64,000 bases of DNA from Jejubacter sp036620675 (GCA_036620675.1 JAZHEE010000010.1); one strand, 5' to 3'. Counted from the stretch's first letter, positions 1 to 8,542 are shown. A program made the numbers and translations. The notes: generated by a model not told the origin, from the letters alone.

Positions 1-325
1 AGAAATCACCTTCAGGTGAACGGAATCTCCGCCAGCGCGGCATATTCCTCCAGAACACGACACTGGCGCAGAAATAGCGCAACCGGCACGACCACCAATA
101 CAACCGCCGCCCCGGCCTGCATCTGAAAGGTCACTGGGCAGAATATGATGATGCGGCGGGCTGTTCCGTTCCACTTTGCGTCACTGCTTTTCTGTTAATT
201 CACCGGTTCTGCAACCGATATATAAAAATACCCTTAAGGTGAGCGGAACCTTCTCCTGTGCGACATACTCACCCAGAAGCCAGGGCTGCCGCCGGGAACT
301 TCAGCTTCACGACATCCGCGCTGAA
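1..325 (+). repeat. Mosaic repeat block A (modules X-Y-X)
   Basis: Non-coding block next to the 3' end of ogl. It contains a left-truncated copy of module X (1-60, core CACCTTCAGGTGAACGG), module Y (about 139-200, with GGGCTGTTCCGTTC and a CTTTTCTGTTAA end) and a full module X (about 201-325, with TATATAAAAATACCCTTAAG and a tail reading CTTCAGCTTCACGAC). The same modules recur in reverse orientation at 2809-3198 and directly at 58616-58856. Short open frames over the block come from the repeat itself and have no start signals or family resemblance. A loose GC stem followed by T-runs on the minus strand (about 316-372) may end ogl transcription. The mobility mechanism is unknown. Confidence 0.75.
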
Positions 326-381
326 CCAAAAAAAGCCCCATCGGATGAACGACAGGGCAAGGCCAGAAAAAAACAGCAAAC

Positions 382-1557
382 TCAGGCAGTCATCATTTCA
401 CGCTGTGTTGGCAGCTTCGCAATATAAAGCGCCGGTTTTCCGTCTTTATCAGAGGTAAACAGCACGGCGCTATCATCCGGCGTGAAGGAGGGGTGCGGGT
501 GGGTTACCTGGCGGCTGTTGGCGAAGGTTTCCCATGATGTATCGTGACGCGCTACCCGGAACCAGGCTTTCTGCGCCACATCGAAGACGTACAGGTAAGG
601 ATCGTTTTCGATGGTATAGCCGCCGGTATCCTTCACATCCACCGGCGTACCTGAACCGTCGCCGACCAGCAGGGTACCGTCGAAATTGCTCATCAGGTGC
701 GAGCAGGCGGGCATCTGCATCAGCGCTTCATTCTCGCCACTTTGTGGATCGAAACGAAAAATGGTGCGCCCCTGCTGTCCTTTCTGATAGGAGACATAAA
801 TCAGCGCGGAACCGTCCGGCACCCAGAATTCATGGGTGCAGCTTTCACCTTCGGCGTGCTCTTTGACCTTGCGAACGTTGCTGCCATCTTCGTTGACCAG
901 CCACATACGGGCATCGACCAGATCGTGAGGCCCTTCATGACAGAAGGCGACGGTATGGTCGTCAAACGGCCGGTAGATAGGATGCCCCAGCCACACTTTG
1001 CCTTCGTGAATGGTAGCGCTGGCGCCGCTTTGCAGATCGACGCGCAGCAAGCGGCAATGGGGGCCTTTATGGAAAAAATCATGAAAGATCTGCCAGTCGC
1101 TTAGCGGAACCCAGTCGCTTTTTGCAATCTCGATCCCGACCAGTTTGGTGCAGTCGCTATTAGCGACCCAGGTTCCGTAACCGACCCATTCATCCGGCAC
1201 GCGATACACTTCGCGTTCGGCAAGGGTGCTCAGGTTGACTTCGAACAGAATGCGATCGTTTTTTACGTAGTACAGGAAGCGGTCGTCAGGCGAAAGGAAA
1301 CCACCAAAGGTATTGTCACCCGGCCCTTCGGTTAGCTGGATGGCCTGCCTGTTTGCCAGATCCAGCAGGTAATAGTTCCAGTGGCCATCGAATTCGCCAG
1401 CGAACAGCAGATGGCTGCCGTCACGGGTAAAACATTTCTGATAGAAATAGTTACGGTGACAGGTTACTTCAGGGGGAGTTAAACGGGTTATCTCCGCGCC
1501 GGTATCCGGGTCGCGGCTGACGTGATAAGTCAGATCCACCCGCATTCCTTTAGCCAT
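382..1557 (-). CDS. ogl: Oligogalacturonate lyase Ogl
   Basis: 391-residue cytoplasmic lyase that cleaves short oligogalacturonides, mainly the dimer, to 5-keto-4-deoxyuronate-type monomers in the pectin pathway. The N-terminal part (LTPPEV, CHRNYFYQKCF, DGHWNYYLLDL, then DNTFGGFLSPDD and WVGYGTWVANSDCTK) matches the Ogl family of soft-rot bacteria as I know it; the fold is a seven-bladed propeller. Length agrees with the family's roughly 388 residues. I chose the ATG at 1557 because a strong GGAGGG lies 7 bases upstream; an earlier in-frame ATG at 1593 has no such site. Divergent from kduD across a 429 bp region with candidate KdgR and CRP sites, so pectin-inducible and glucose-repressible expression is likely. 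Confidence 0.93.
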   Translation of the reverse strand: MAKGMRVDLTYHVSRDPDTGAEITRLTPPEVTCHRNYFYQKCFTRDGSHLLFAGEFDGHWNYYLLDLANRQAIQLTEGPGDNTFGGFLSPDDRFLYYVKNDRILFEVNLSTLAEREVYRVPDEWVGYGTWVANSDCTKLVGIEIAKSDWVPLSDWQIFHDFFHKGPHCRLLRVDLQSGASATIHEGKVWLGHPIYRPFDDHTVAFCHEGPHDLVDARMWLVNEDGSNVRKVKEHAEGESCTHEFWVPDGSALIYVSYQKGQQGRTIFRFDPQSGENEALMQMPACSHLMSNFDGTLLVGDGSGTPVDVKDTGGYTIENDPYLYVFDVAQKAWFRVARHDTSWETFANSRQVTHPHPSFTPDDSAVLFTSDKDGKPALYIAKLPTQREMMTA

Positions 1558-1609
1558 ATTACCCTCCTTCCAGAACGTTAAGCTTGCAATCAAAAAGATG
1601 GTTTCAATT

Positions 1610-1632
1610 TATAGAAATGATGTTTTATTTTG
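1610..1632. promoter_or_regulatory. Candidate KdgR operator (ogl side)
   Basis: The stretch ATAGAAATGATGTTTTATTT resembles the GAAA-N-TTTC-type KdgR box and lies about 55 bp upstream of the ogl start. Inference from motif only. Confidence 0.45.
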
Positions 1633-1646
1633 TGTGATGGTTCACG
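1631..1646. promoter_or_regulatory. Candidate CRP site, ogl-kduD promoter region
   Basis: TGTGTGATGGTTCACG fits TGTGA-N6-TCACA with two mismatches and correct 5-6-5 spacing. CRP activation of pectinolysis genes is established in Dickeya; here it is inferred. Confidence 0.4.
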
Positions 1647-1752
1647 CAATTTATCATTTTGATGAGAAATTAACCTGTTGCCGGCAGTCGATCTCCGTGT
1701 GCTAACCCTAAAGAGGCAAGGGAAATGTCGAGATCGCTAACATGGCTCACAA

Positions 1753-1797
1753 AAAATGAAACATTGTTTTATTTAAAATTGAAATTGCGTTTTATGA
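1753..1797. promoter_or_regulatory. Two candidate KdgR operators (kduD side)
   Basis: AATGAAACATTGTTTTATTT (1755-1774) and AATTGAAATTGCGTTTTATG (1777-1796) are near-palindromic A/T-rich boxes of the KdgR type in the ogl-kduD divergent region (1558-1986), whose remaining sequence shows no gene. Two tandem boxes suggest tight repression of kduD; KdgR itself is not encoded in the window. Confidence 0.6.
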
Positions 1798-1986
1798 ATA
1801 ATAGTGTGCTGTTGTAAATCATAAGCTGCCTCGCATAGCGGGGCCGATGAAGGTGGTTCACAGGGGCGCGTTAGCAGGGGGTGCCGACGAAACCTGAACC
1901 AGATATTGCGCGGCGCGCGGGGCGTTGAGCATAAGTAACGCATGACCTGCCTGGCGGCAGATCAGACAGAGACTAAGGAAAATCAT

Positions 1987-2748
1987 ATGATTCTGGATTC
2001 ATTCTCACTGCAGGGCAAAGTGGCTATTGTTACCGGTTGCGACACCGGTCTGGGGCAGGGCATGGCGCTCGGGCTGGCCCAGGCGGGCTGCGACATCGTC
2101 GGCATTAACATTGTTGAGCCGACCGAAACTATCGAACAGGTTACTGCTCAGGGGCGTCGCTTCCTGAGCCTGACTGCCGATTTGCGTAAGATCGACGCTA
2201 TCCCGGAACTGCTTAAGCGAGCCGTGGCTGAGTTTGGTCATATCGATATCCTGGTCAATAATGCCGGTCTTATCCGGCGCCAGGACGCCGTCGATTTCAG
2301 CGAACAGGACTGGGACGATGTGATGAATCTGAACATTAAAACAGTCTTCTTTATGTCTCAGGCGGTGGCTAAGCAGTTTATTGCTCAGGGGAGTGGAGGC
2401 AAGATTATCAACATCGCCTCGATGCTATCGTTCCAGGGCGGTATTCGGGTGCCTTCCTACACCGCTTCCAAGAGTGGTGTGATGGGGGTTACCCGCCTGA
2501 TGGCCAATGAGTGGGCGAAGTACAATATCAACGTCAATGCCATTGCGCCGGGCTATATGGCGACCAATAACACTCAGCAACTGCGTGCCGATGAACAACG
2601 CAGCGCCGAGATTCTGGAGCGTATTCCGGCTGGCCGCTGGGGTCTGCCTTCCGATCTGATGGGGCCGATTGTCTTCCTGGCGTCCAGCGCTTCTGATTAT
2701 GTGAATGGCTATACCGTGGCCGTTGACGGTGGCTGGCTGGCCCGTTAA
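1987..2748 (+). CDS. kduD: 2-dehydro-3-deoxy-D-gluconate 5-dehydrogenase KduD
   Basis: 253-residue short-chain dehydrogenase that reduces 2,5-diketo-3-deoxygluconate to 2-keto-3-deoxygluconate with NADH, the last pectin-specific step before KdgK/KdgA. Visible features are the cofactor motif TGCDTGLG (16-23), NNAG (91-94), Ser145, Tyr158-xxx-Lys162, and the C-terminal DGGWLAR. Start ATG at 1987 is preceded by AAGGAA and gives the standard family length; the in-frame ATG 45 bases earlier would add an unmatched leader. kduI, which accompanies kduD in E. coli, is absent on this side. A GC-rich hairpin with a T-run follows at 2775-2798. Confidence 0.95.
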   Translation: MILDSFSLQGKVAIVTGCDTGLGQGMALGLAQAGCDIVGINIVEPTETIEQVTAQGRRFLSLTADLRKIDAIPELLKRAVAEFGHIDILVNNAGLIRRQDAVDFSEQDWDDVMNLNIKTVFFMSQAVAKQFIAQGSGGKIINIASMLSFQGGIRVPSYTASKSGVMGVTRLMANEWAKYNINVNAIAPGYMATNNTQQLRADEQRSAEILERIPAGRWGLPSDLMGPIVFLASSASDYVNGYTVAVDGGWLAR

Positions 2749-2774
2749 TCGTTTTTTGTCCCGGTTGTGCTTCT

Positions 2775-2798
2775 GCCTCCCGCCTGGGGGGCTTTTTT
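2775..2798 (+). terminator. Terminator of kduD
   Basis: GCCTCCC / GGGGGGC stem (one G-T pair) with a short loop followed by six T residues, 26 bp after the kduD stop and just before the repeat block starts. Confidence 0.8.
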
Positions 2799-2808
2799 AG
2801 GTTTATTG

Positions 2809-3198
2809 CGGATTCGCGTGAAGTCGGAGCCAACCGGGGCGCGGCTGTAGGATGTGGTTATGCCGGTGGCGCGATTTTTGCGACTATGCCGTGTTCTGGA
2901 GGAATATGTTGCGCCGGCGAAGGTTCCGTTTACCTTAAGGAGATTTTTATATGTCGGTTGCGGAACCGGTGAATTAACAGAAAAGCAATCACTCAAAGTG
3001 AACGGAACAGTCCACTGCATTGTCATATTCTGCCCGGTGGCTTTTCAGATGCAGGCCGGGGCAGCGGTTGTAGTACGTGGCCATGCCGGTTGCGCTATTT
3101 TTGTGACTATGCCGTGTTCTGAAAGAATATGCCGTGCTGGCGAAGGTTCCGTTCACCTTAAGGGTATTTTTATATGTCGATTTCGGAACTGGTGAACG
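2809..3198 (-). repeat. Mosaic repeat block B (modules X-Y-X, inverted)
   Basis: Reverse-orientation counterpart of block A. Two module X copies read on the minus strand (about 2809-2975 and about 3066-3198), each with TTCCGTTYACCTTAAGG followed by a TTTTTATATGTCG stretch and GCCGTGTTCTG further out. A module Y copy (2975-3040) lies between them. The two X copies are direct repeats offset by about 215 bp. Frames that stay open across it (for example 2854-3195) encode only repeat-derived peptides. Confidence 0.8.
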
Positions 3199-3229
3199 TG
3201 TCAGGAGGCTCAAACGCCGCCTCCTGACA
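3199..3229. repeat. 11-bp perfect hairpin
   Basis: Arms TGTCAGGAGGC (3199-3209) and GCCTCCTGACA (3219-3229) with a 9-base loop, joining block B to the 157-bp structured element. No T-run, so probably part of the repeat and not a gene terminator. Confidence 0.8.
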
Positions 3230-3239
3230 ACCTGGCTTT

Positions 3240-3396
3240 CCGGCGTGAAAATCGCCGCTGACGCGGGCCCCTCCGCTTTTCCCGTCCGCCGGACGGGTCG
3301 GGCGTGACGCCACCTCCCTGTGCCGCACGCCCTCAGCCCGACGTCCTGTCGGGCTGACCCTGGCGGCCGTGAACGCTGCGGCGATTTTCAGGCCGG
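3240..3396 (+). repeat. Structured repeat element, copy 1 (157 bp)
   Basis: Outer stem: CCGGC (3240-3244) plus TGAAAATCGCCGC (3246-3258) pair with GCGGCGATTTTCA (3378-3390) plus GCCGG (3392-3396), one mismatch between. Inner hairpins: CCCGTCC/GGACGGG (3281-3297), GGCG-TGA-CGCC (3301-3311) and CAGCCCGAC-GTCCT-GTCGGGCTG (3334-3356). Same-orientation copy at 58165-58320 and inverted copy at 58421-58577, with compensatory changes in the outer stem. Function unknown; could be a structured RNA or a DNA structure recognised by an enzyme supplied elsewhere. Confidence 0.85.
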
Positions 3397-3720
3397 GGAG
3401 TGTCACCTCCCTGAATCTTCAGCCTGAACTCATCCGAAAGGTGCTGCTGGTGTCATTTAGAAAAGACAGACTGAAGCGCCGGGGAGCCCGGGTCGCCAGG
3501 GGAGCGGCGACTGAGCCTCCTGGCCCGTTCACCCGCGGTGGATTAACAGAGAAGCAGTGACGCAAAGTGAACGGAACAGCCCACCGTATCGCTATGTTCC
3601 GCCGCTTCTTTGAAACCGGGCGCCGGAGCCGCCTGTCACCCTCACCCCGGCCCTCTCCCGAAACGGGAGAGGGCGTTTCCCGGCAATGAACGGAACAGCC
3701 CACGGTTCAGTGCGGGCCAG
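3397..3720. repeat. Mosaic repeat block C, including module Y and a GAGAGGG hairpin
   Basis: Contains a GC-rich segment (about 3477-3535) whose reverse complement recurs at about 58100-58168, a module Y copy (about 3543-3605, TTAACAGAGAAGCAG then GTGAACGGAACAGCCCACCG), a palindrome CCCTCTCCC-GAAAC-GGGAGAGGG (3651-3673) flanked by the common CACCCCGGC arm, and a partial Y (3683-3705). No credible gene lies in the interval 2749-3868. Confidence 0.7.
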
Positions 3721-3788
3721 ACGATTGGCCATAATGGCGCACACCGGATTAAGCATCCGATACGGTGAAATTGACGAGCAGGAATATG

Positions 3789-3826
3789 CATGAAATCATA
3801 AAATTATATAATCTTATGATTTCATG
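3789..3826. other. AT-rich 13-bp inverted repeat after the tog operon
   Basis: CATGAAATCATAA (3789-3801) and TTATGATTTCATG (3814-3826) form a perfect stem with a 12-base A/T loop, 43 bp beyond the togB stop. It lacks a T-run, so it may be an mRNA 3' stabilising hairpin or a protein site. Confidence 0.6.
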
Positions 3827-3868
3827 ATTAAATGATTCATCAAGAGACATGCCAGCCGTATGAGTGGC

Positions 3869-5158
3869 TTAGCGCATAGCGCGGCGCAGAATGCGATCGC
3901 CCTGGCGCTGGAAGTCGGCGGCGGTTTCTTCCACCGATTTCTTGCCGTAGTCGATATACTGGATGGCGGTGCCGAACAGAGAGACGATCTGCGGATCGTC
4001 GAAGTAGGGGGATGTAGCGACATGATTCGGCAGCGATTGCGCCAGCTTCAGCCCGGCCACCGCAGGATCTCCATCTTTAATGGTTCCCTCTGCGGTTAGT
4101 TGGGCTACCGCCGCTTTGCTCAGGGGGACGCCGCGCTCCAGCCCCAGCGCCTCAACGCCCTCCTTGCTGTTAAGCAGGAAGTTCATCAGAATCGCCGCCT
4201 CTTTAGGATGTTTGGTGCTGCGGCCAATAGAGAACATCTGGGCCGGTTTAAAGAACAGACCGGCATCTTTGGCGTCTGGTAGCATCGGGTAGGCGCCCAG
4301 TTCCAGTTTCGCAGGCGGCTTCAGGTTGTCGGAATACTTAGTGATGGTGGAATTCCACATGTAGGTGCCCGCCCATTCGCCTTCGATCCAGGGGCGCATT
4401 TCATACATGTTGTTCTTACCGAACGAGGCGTAGTACTTGCTGTCTGGCATAACGTGGCTATCCACCAGCTTTTTGTACATCTGGAAGAATTCGACCCACT
4501 GCGCTTTGCTCCAGGCGAACTTTTTGCTTTTTTCGTCGACAGCCGGCTGGTTATACTTCTGCACCATCCAGGAGTTCAGTAGCGCCAGCACATCCTGGTG
4601 TTCCAGCACTACCGGGAAGTACTGCTTACCCAGCTTTTGTTCAAAGGTTTTACCGGCGGCCATCAGTTCGTCCCAGGTTTTGGGGTAGCCGATACCGGCC
4701 TTCTGCCAGGTTTGATCGTTGTAGTAGAAGATCCTGGCGGTCACGGAAATCGGGATCCCGTTCAGCTTGCCGTCGATCGTGGTGGTTTGCAGCTCTTTAG
4801 CATCGAACTGCTTAAGATCGAGCTCATCACTGACCTGGTTGAGATCGTAAAAGCCGCTGCCATTTTTTGAGAAGATCGGCAGCCAGTTCCAGTTGGTCTG
4901 CATCAGATCCGGTTCTGTACGCCCGGCTATCTGAGTGGTCAGACGGGAAAGATGTCCGTCCCATCCGGTGTATTCCGCTTTAACCCGAATATTGGGATGC
5001 TGCTTATGAAATTCTTCCAGCGCTTTCAGGGTTTGCTGGTGTCGGCCATTACCGCCCCACCATGACATACGTAAATCGACCTGTTCCGCCGCAAAGGTGG
5101 GCAGGGCACTTATTGCCAGGGCTGAGGAGAACAGCGCGCTTAAGACTATTTTTTTCAT
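3869..5158 (-). CDS. togB: Oligogalacturonide-binding protein TogB (ABC importer)
   Basis: 429-residue periplasmic solute-binding protein of the carbohydrate ABC type. Signal peptide at 1-24 (MKKI, hydrophobic core, cut after PTFA before AEQ). The mature start VDLRMSWWGGNGRHQ, then NWNWLPIF, YMWNSTITKYSDN and LNSKEGVEALGLERG fit TogB of Dickeya/Yersinia as remembered. I chose the ATG at 5158 (AGGAG upstream) over one 48 bases earlier that would lie inside togA and mask the signal peptide. Last gene of a togM-N-A-B operon; 16 bp after togA. Specificity for oligogalacturonides is inferred from neighbours ogl, kduD, kdgF. Confidence 0.88.
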   Translation of the reverse strand: MKKIVLSALFSSALAISALPTFAAEQVDLRMSWWGGNGRHQQTLKALEEFHKQHPNIRVKAEYTGWDGHLSRLTTQIAGRTEPDLMQTNWNWLPIFSKNGSGFYDLNQVSDELDLKQFDAKELQTTTIDGKLNGIPISVTARIFYYNDQTWQKAGIGYPKTWDELMAAGKTFEQKLGKQYFPVVLEHQDVLALLNSWMVQKYNQPAVDEKSKKFAWSKAQWVEFFQMYKKLVDSHVMPDSKYYASFGKNNMYEMRPWIEGEWAGTYMWNSTITKYSDNLKPPAKLELGAYPMLPDAKDAGLFFKPAQMFSIGRSTKHPKEAAILMNFLLNSKEGVEALGLERGVPLSKAAVAQLTAEGTIKDGDPAVAGLKLAQSLPNHVATSPYFDDPQIVSLFGTAIQYIDYGKKSVEETAADFQRQGDRILRRAMR

Positions 5159-5174
5159 TATCGTAGAGCTCCTG

Positions 5175-6302
5175 TTACAGGGAGATGTTCTGTTCGGTTT
5201 TTGCATCGAAGATATGGCATTTATCCATATCGAATCGGAACCAGACCTGGCGGTTTAATCCCTTGTCGAGCATCGGGCGGATTTCGTCGGAAGGTATTCG
5301 TGCCGTCAGTTCATAACCCGCCACTTTCAGGTAGACAAAGAATTCGTGACCCATATTTTCCACCCGCACCATATCGCCGCGAATGCCGCCTTGCGCGAAC
5401 GGCTCATCGGAAACAGAGACAAATTCCGGGCGCACGCCGTAGAAAATCTCTTCATTACCATGTCCGGCCAGTTTCTGCTGATGGCGGGCCCCCAGTTCCA
5501 GGCTTTCGTCACCCAGCGTAATATGCAGGCGGCCTGCTTTTTCCACCAGGCGGGACGGCCGGATATTCATTTCCGGCGCGCCGATAAAGCCCGCCACGAA
5601 CATGTTTTTCGGGTAGTGATAAAGGTTGTCCGGCGTATCCACCTGCATGATATGGCCGAGTTTCATCACGCAGATGCGATCGCCCATGGTCATGGCTTCG
5701 GTTTGATCGTGGGTGACGTAGACAGTGGTGGCCGGTTTGCCGCTCTGCTTTAGCTGTTTATGCAGATCGGAGATGCGGATGCGCATGGAAGCGCGCAGTT
5801 TAGCGTCCAGGTTGGAAAGCGGCTCGTCGAACAGAAACACGTCCGGCTTTTTTACGATAGCGCGTCCGACCGCCACGCGCTGGGCCTGGCCGCCGGAAAG
5901 CTGGCGCGGCAGCCTGTCCAGCAGCTCTTCCAGCTCCAGGATCTTCGCCGCTTCTTCCACCTGACGGTTGATTTGCTCCTTCGGCATTTTGCTGAGCTTC
6001 AGACCGAAAGCGAGGTTTTCGCGCACCGTCATATGGGGATAGAGCGCGTAGTTCTGGAACACCATCGCAATGCCGCGCTCTTTAGGCGCCAGGTTATTCA
6101 CTACCCGCTCGCCGATGCGCACTTCGCCGCCGCTGATGGTCTCCAGGCCGGCCAGCATGCGCAGGGTGGTGGATTTAGCGCAGCCGGAAGGGCCGACAAT
6201 CACCATAAACTCGCCGTCGGCAATGGTCAGGTCAATGCCGTGTACCGCCTGAAATCCGTTGGAATAGACTTTCTGCAGTTTGTTGAAAATCACTTCAGCC
6301 AT
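5175..6302 (-). CDS. togA: Oligogalacturonide ABC transporter ATPase TogA
   Basis: 375-residue ATP-binding subunit of the MalK/UgpC subfamily. Walker A spans 37-45 (GPSGCAKST), the Q-loop is near Q83, the signature LSGGQ at 135-139, Walker B VFLFDE at 155-160, D-loop SNLDA, H-loop YVTHDQTEA, and a C-terminal OB-like regulatory domain from about 240. The Walker A has Ala where the consensus P-loop has Gly (GCAKST, not GCGKST); I believe this occurs in some TogA-type proteins, and the rest of the ATPase core is intact. Gap to togN is 14 bp and to togB 16 bp. Confidence 0.9.
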   Translation of the reverse strand: MAEVIFNKLQKVYSNGFQAVHGIDLTIADGEFMVIVGPSGCAKSTTLRMLAGLETISGGEVRIGERVVNNLAPKERGIAMVFQNYALYPHMTVRENLAFGLKLSKMPKEQINRQVEEAAKILELEELLDRLPRQLSGGQAQRVAVGRAIVKKPDVFLFDEPLSNLDAKLRASMRIRISDLHKQLKQSGKPATTVYVTHDQTEAMTMGDRICVMKLGHIMQVDTPDNLYHYPKNMFVAGFIGAPEMNIRPSRLVEKAGRLHITLGDESLELGARHQQKLAGHGNEEIFYGVRPEFVSVSDEPFAQGGIRGDMVRVENMGHEFFVYLKVAGYELTARIPSDEIRPMLDKGLNRQVWFRFDMDKCHIFDAKTEQNISL

Positions 6303-6316
6303 GTTGATGTTCCCTC

Positions 6317-7222
6317 TTAACCTTTAATTCCACTGCTGGTCACGCCCTGTACGAAGTAGCGCTGAGCCAGGAAGAAGATGATGATGGACGGCAGAATCGA
6401 GATGCCTGCCATTGCCAGAATTTCGTTCCACGGCGCCCCTTCGGTCACGTCGATGGACATTTTCAGCGCCAGCGCGATGGGGTATTTATCCACGCTGTAG
6501 ACATAGATAAGCGGCCCGATAAAGTCGTTCATCGACCACATAAACTGGAATAGCGCCACCGAGATAATGGCGGGCTTCAGGATAGGCACCACCACGTACC
6601 ACAGCACCTGGAAGGAGTTACAGCCGTCAATCTGCGCCGCCTCTTCCATATCGCGTGGTACGCCACGCAGGAACTGAATCAGCATAAAGACAAAGAAGCC
6701 TTGGGTGGCGAACGCCATTGGCAGATAGAGCGGCAGGTAGCTGTCCAGCAGGCCCATTTCGCGAAACATCAGATACTGAGGAATCAACAGTACGGTGCTC
6801 GGCAGCAGCATGGTGGCGATAAGGGTCGCGAACCAGAATTTCTTCCAGGGAATCTCAAAGCGGGCGAAGCCGTATGCCACCACGGTAGAGGAGATAATGG
6901 TCAGCAGCACCTTGGGGATCACGTACTGAAACGTATTTAGCATGTAGTGGCCGAAAGTGTATTCGGTGCCGGTTTTCCAGCCATTGGCGAAGCCATCCAT
7001 GGTGGGGTTTTCCGGAATCAACCCCAGGGTGGTGAAGATCTCATGGTTTGGCTTAAAGGCCGCCGAGAACATCCAGGCCAGCGGATAGAGCATCAGCAAC
7101 CCGACCGCGATCAGTATGATATAGCGGATCCAGGCGTTGATCTTTTCACGCCTCAGGGTACGTTTGACTTCCTGCTCCGCAGTGGCGCCGGACATATCAT
7201 TAATGGGTTGAATATCAGCCAT
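6317..7222 (-). CDS. togN: Oligogalacturonide ABC transporter permease TogN
   Basis: 301-residue inner-membrane permease (MalG-like). First membrane segment at about 33-54 after a cytoplasmic N-terminus rich in charged residues; the EAA coupling motif is at about 193-200 (EEAAQIDG). The C-terminus YFVQGVTSSGIKG is typical of the family. Start at 7222 is preceded by AGGGAGG and overlaps the togM stop by 8 bases, indicating translational coupling; a longer open frame upstream only mirrors togM in another frame. Confidence 0.9.
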   Translation of the reverse strand: MADIQPINDMSGATAEQEVKRTLRREKINAWIRYIILIAVGLLMLYPLAWMFSAAFKPNHEIFTTLGLIPENPTMDGFANGWKTGTEYTFGHYMLNTFQYVIPKVLLTIISSTVVAYGFARFEIPWKKFWFATLIATMLLPSTVLLIPQYLMFREMGLLDSYLPLYLPMAFATQGFFVFMLIQFLRGVPRDMEEAAQIDGCNSFQVLWYVVVPILKPAIISVALFQFMWSMNDFIGPLIYVYSVDKYPIALALKMSIDVTEGAPWNEILAMAGISILPSIIIFFLAQRYFVQGVTSSGIKG

Positions 7223-8105
7223 TTTTGCCTCCCTTATCGGCGGAGTAGAAGACCCAGTATTTCGACGACTTAAAGGCAATGGAGGCAAAGACCGCCACCA
7301 CCAGGAACAGCACCCACGCCAGCGCGGCGCCGTAGCCCATATCGAAGTACTTGAATGCGGTATCGTAGATATAGAGCGAGAACAGATAGGTGTAGTGGGT
7401 CGGGCCACCGCCGGTAATGATGTAAGGGGCGGTAAACTCCTGGAACGCCTGAGTGGTCTGCATAATGAAGTTGAAGAAGATAACCGGCGTGATCAGCGGT
7501 ACGGTAACCTTCATAAACATCTGCCATTTCGACGCGCCGTCGATCATCGCCGCTTCGTACTGGGACTGGGGCACGTTCTGCAGCGCGGCCAGGAAAATAA
7601 CCATCGCCGAACCAAACTGCCAGACGCGCAACAGAGTGACCGACATCAGCGCCAGAGAAGGCTCGCCCAGCCAGTTCACCGGGTCAAAGCCCAGCACGCC
7701 GATAAAGCTGTTAAGCAGGCCGTCGATGGCGAACAGGGCGCGCCACAGTACGGCGATAGCCACTGAACTACCCAGAATCGACGGAATATAGTAGGCGGTA
7801 CGAAAGAAACCGATGCCCCGCAGCTTAAAGTTAAGGACAAAGGCGATACCCAGCGCGAACGCCAGCTTCAGCGGGATGGTCAGGAAAACGTAGGCGAAAG
7901 TGACTCCCATGGATTTCCAGAACAGGTCATCCCCGGTCAGCATATAGCTGTAATTTTCCAGCCCGACAAATTCAGGTGGATTCATCAGGTCGTACTCGGT
8001 AAAGCTGAGCGCGAAGGATGAAATGAACGGGAAGGCGGTAAAGATAATCAACCCGATGACATAGGGCGATATCCAGGCCAGTCCCAGCAGCTTGTTTTCA
8101 TTCAT
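7215..8105 (-). CDS. togM: Oligogalacturonide ABC transporter permease TogM
   Basis: 296-residue inner-membrane permease (MalF/UgpA-like), partner of TogN. Six predicted hydrophobic segments starting at about 11-33; the EAA motif is at about 184-195 (EAAMIDGASKW). First gene of the operon; AGGTAGG lies upstream of the ATG at 8105. Upstream non-coding sequence (8106-8542) carries a strong KdgR-type palindrome and otherwise no gene. Confidence 0.9.
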   Translation of the reverse strand: MNENKLLGLAWISPYVIGLIIFTAFPFISSFALSFTEYDLMNPPEFVGLENYSYMLTGDDLFWKSMGVTFAYVFLTIPLKLAFALGIAFVLNFKLRGIGFFRTAYYIPSILGSSVAIAVLWRALFAIDGLLNSFIGVLGFDPVNWLGEPSLALMSVTLLRVWQFGSAMVIFLAALQNVPQSQYEAAMIDGASKWQMFMKVTVPLITPVIFFNFIMQTTQAFQEFTAPYIITGGGPTHYTYLFSLYIYDTAFKYFDMGYGAALAWVLFLVVAVFASIAFKSSKYWVFYSADKGGKNG

Positions 8106-8316
8106 ACATACCTACCTGGCAGTTAAGTTTAAAAACTTTTGTTACAAGAGACGGCGCCCTGTACCGTTCCGCTTCGTGAAGCAACCCTATGCGCCTTAGT
8201 CGTGGTTCTGTGTTTAAGTAATCATTTGAAAATAAAGTTATTATTCCTTGTCTTGATTCTGTTGCCCGGCGCCGCCGTTGTGTCAGAACATAAAAAATGA
8301 ACTGTCATCCCCAATA

Positions 8317-8336
8317 AATAAAACGTCGTTTTAATT
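8317..8336. promoter_or_regulatory. Candidate KdgR operator of tog operon
   Basis: AATAAAACGTCGTTTTAATT, a nearly perfect palindrome of KdgR-box type, about 210 bp upstream of togM in the 437 bp togM-kdgF interval. Confidence 0.6.
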
Positions 8337-8501
8337 CAGTTTATTGCTATTTGTAACGGCGTCATGCGTGGGATAGTGGAAATGTGATCGATGTCGGAAC
8401 GCTGTTTCAATAATTTGATGAGGACGTGGTTTTTCTACGCTCAGAAACTGGAGTAGGGCAAACCAATGCTGTAGCAGGTACGTTAAATAAGGGGAAATAA
8501 C

Positions 8502-8533
8502 GAAAAGAAAAGGCGCCAGACTTGCTCTGGCGC
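8502..8533 (-). terminator. Terminator of kdgF
   Basis: On the minus strand GCGCCAGA-GCAAG-TCTGGCGC is followed by CTTTTCTTTTC, 10 bp after the kdgF stop. Confidence 0.85.
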
Positions 8534-8542
8534 GGGGGGTGA

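Noticed and set aside
176..458. Small open frames of 66-83 codons
   Set aside because: They lie on module X/Y repeats, recur with the repeats in other blocks, and have no ribosome site.
2854..3195. 113-codon frame with internal similarity
   Set aside because: The internal similarity is the two direct X modules; no codon bias or start signal.
2809..3198. CRISPR-like array
   Set aside because: Only two long units, with imperfect identity and no regular short repeat-spacer pattern; no cas genes.
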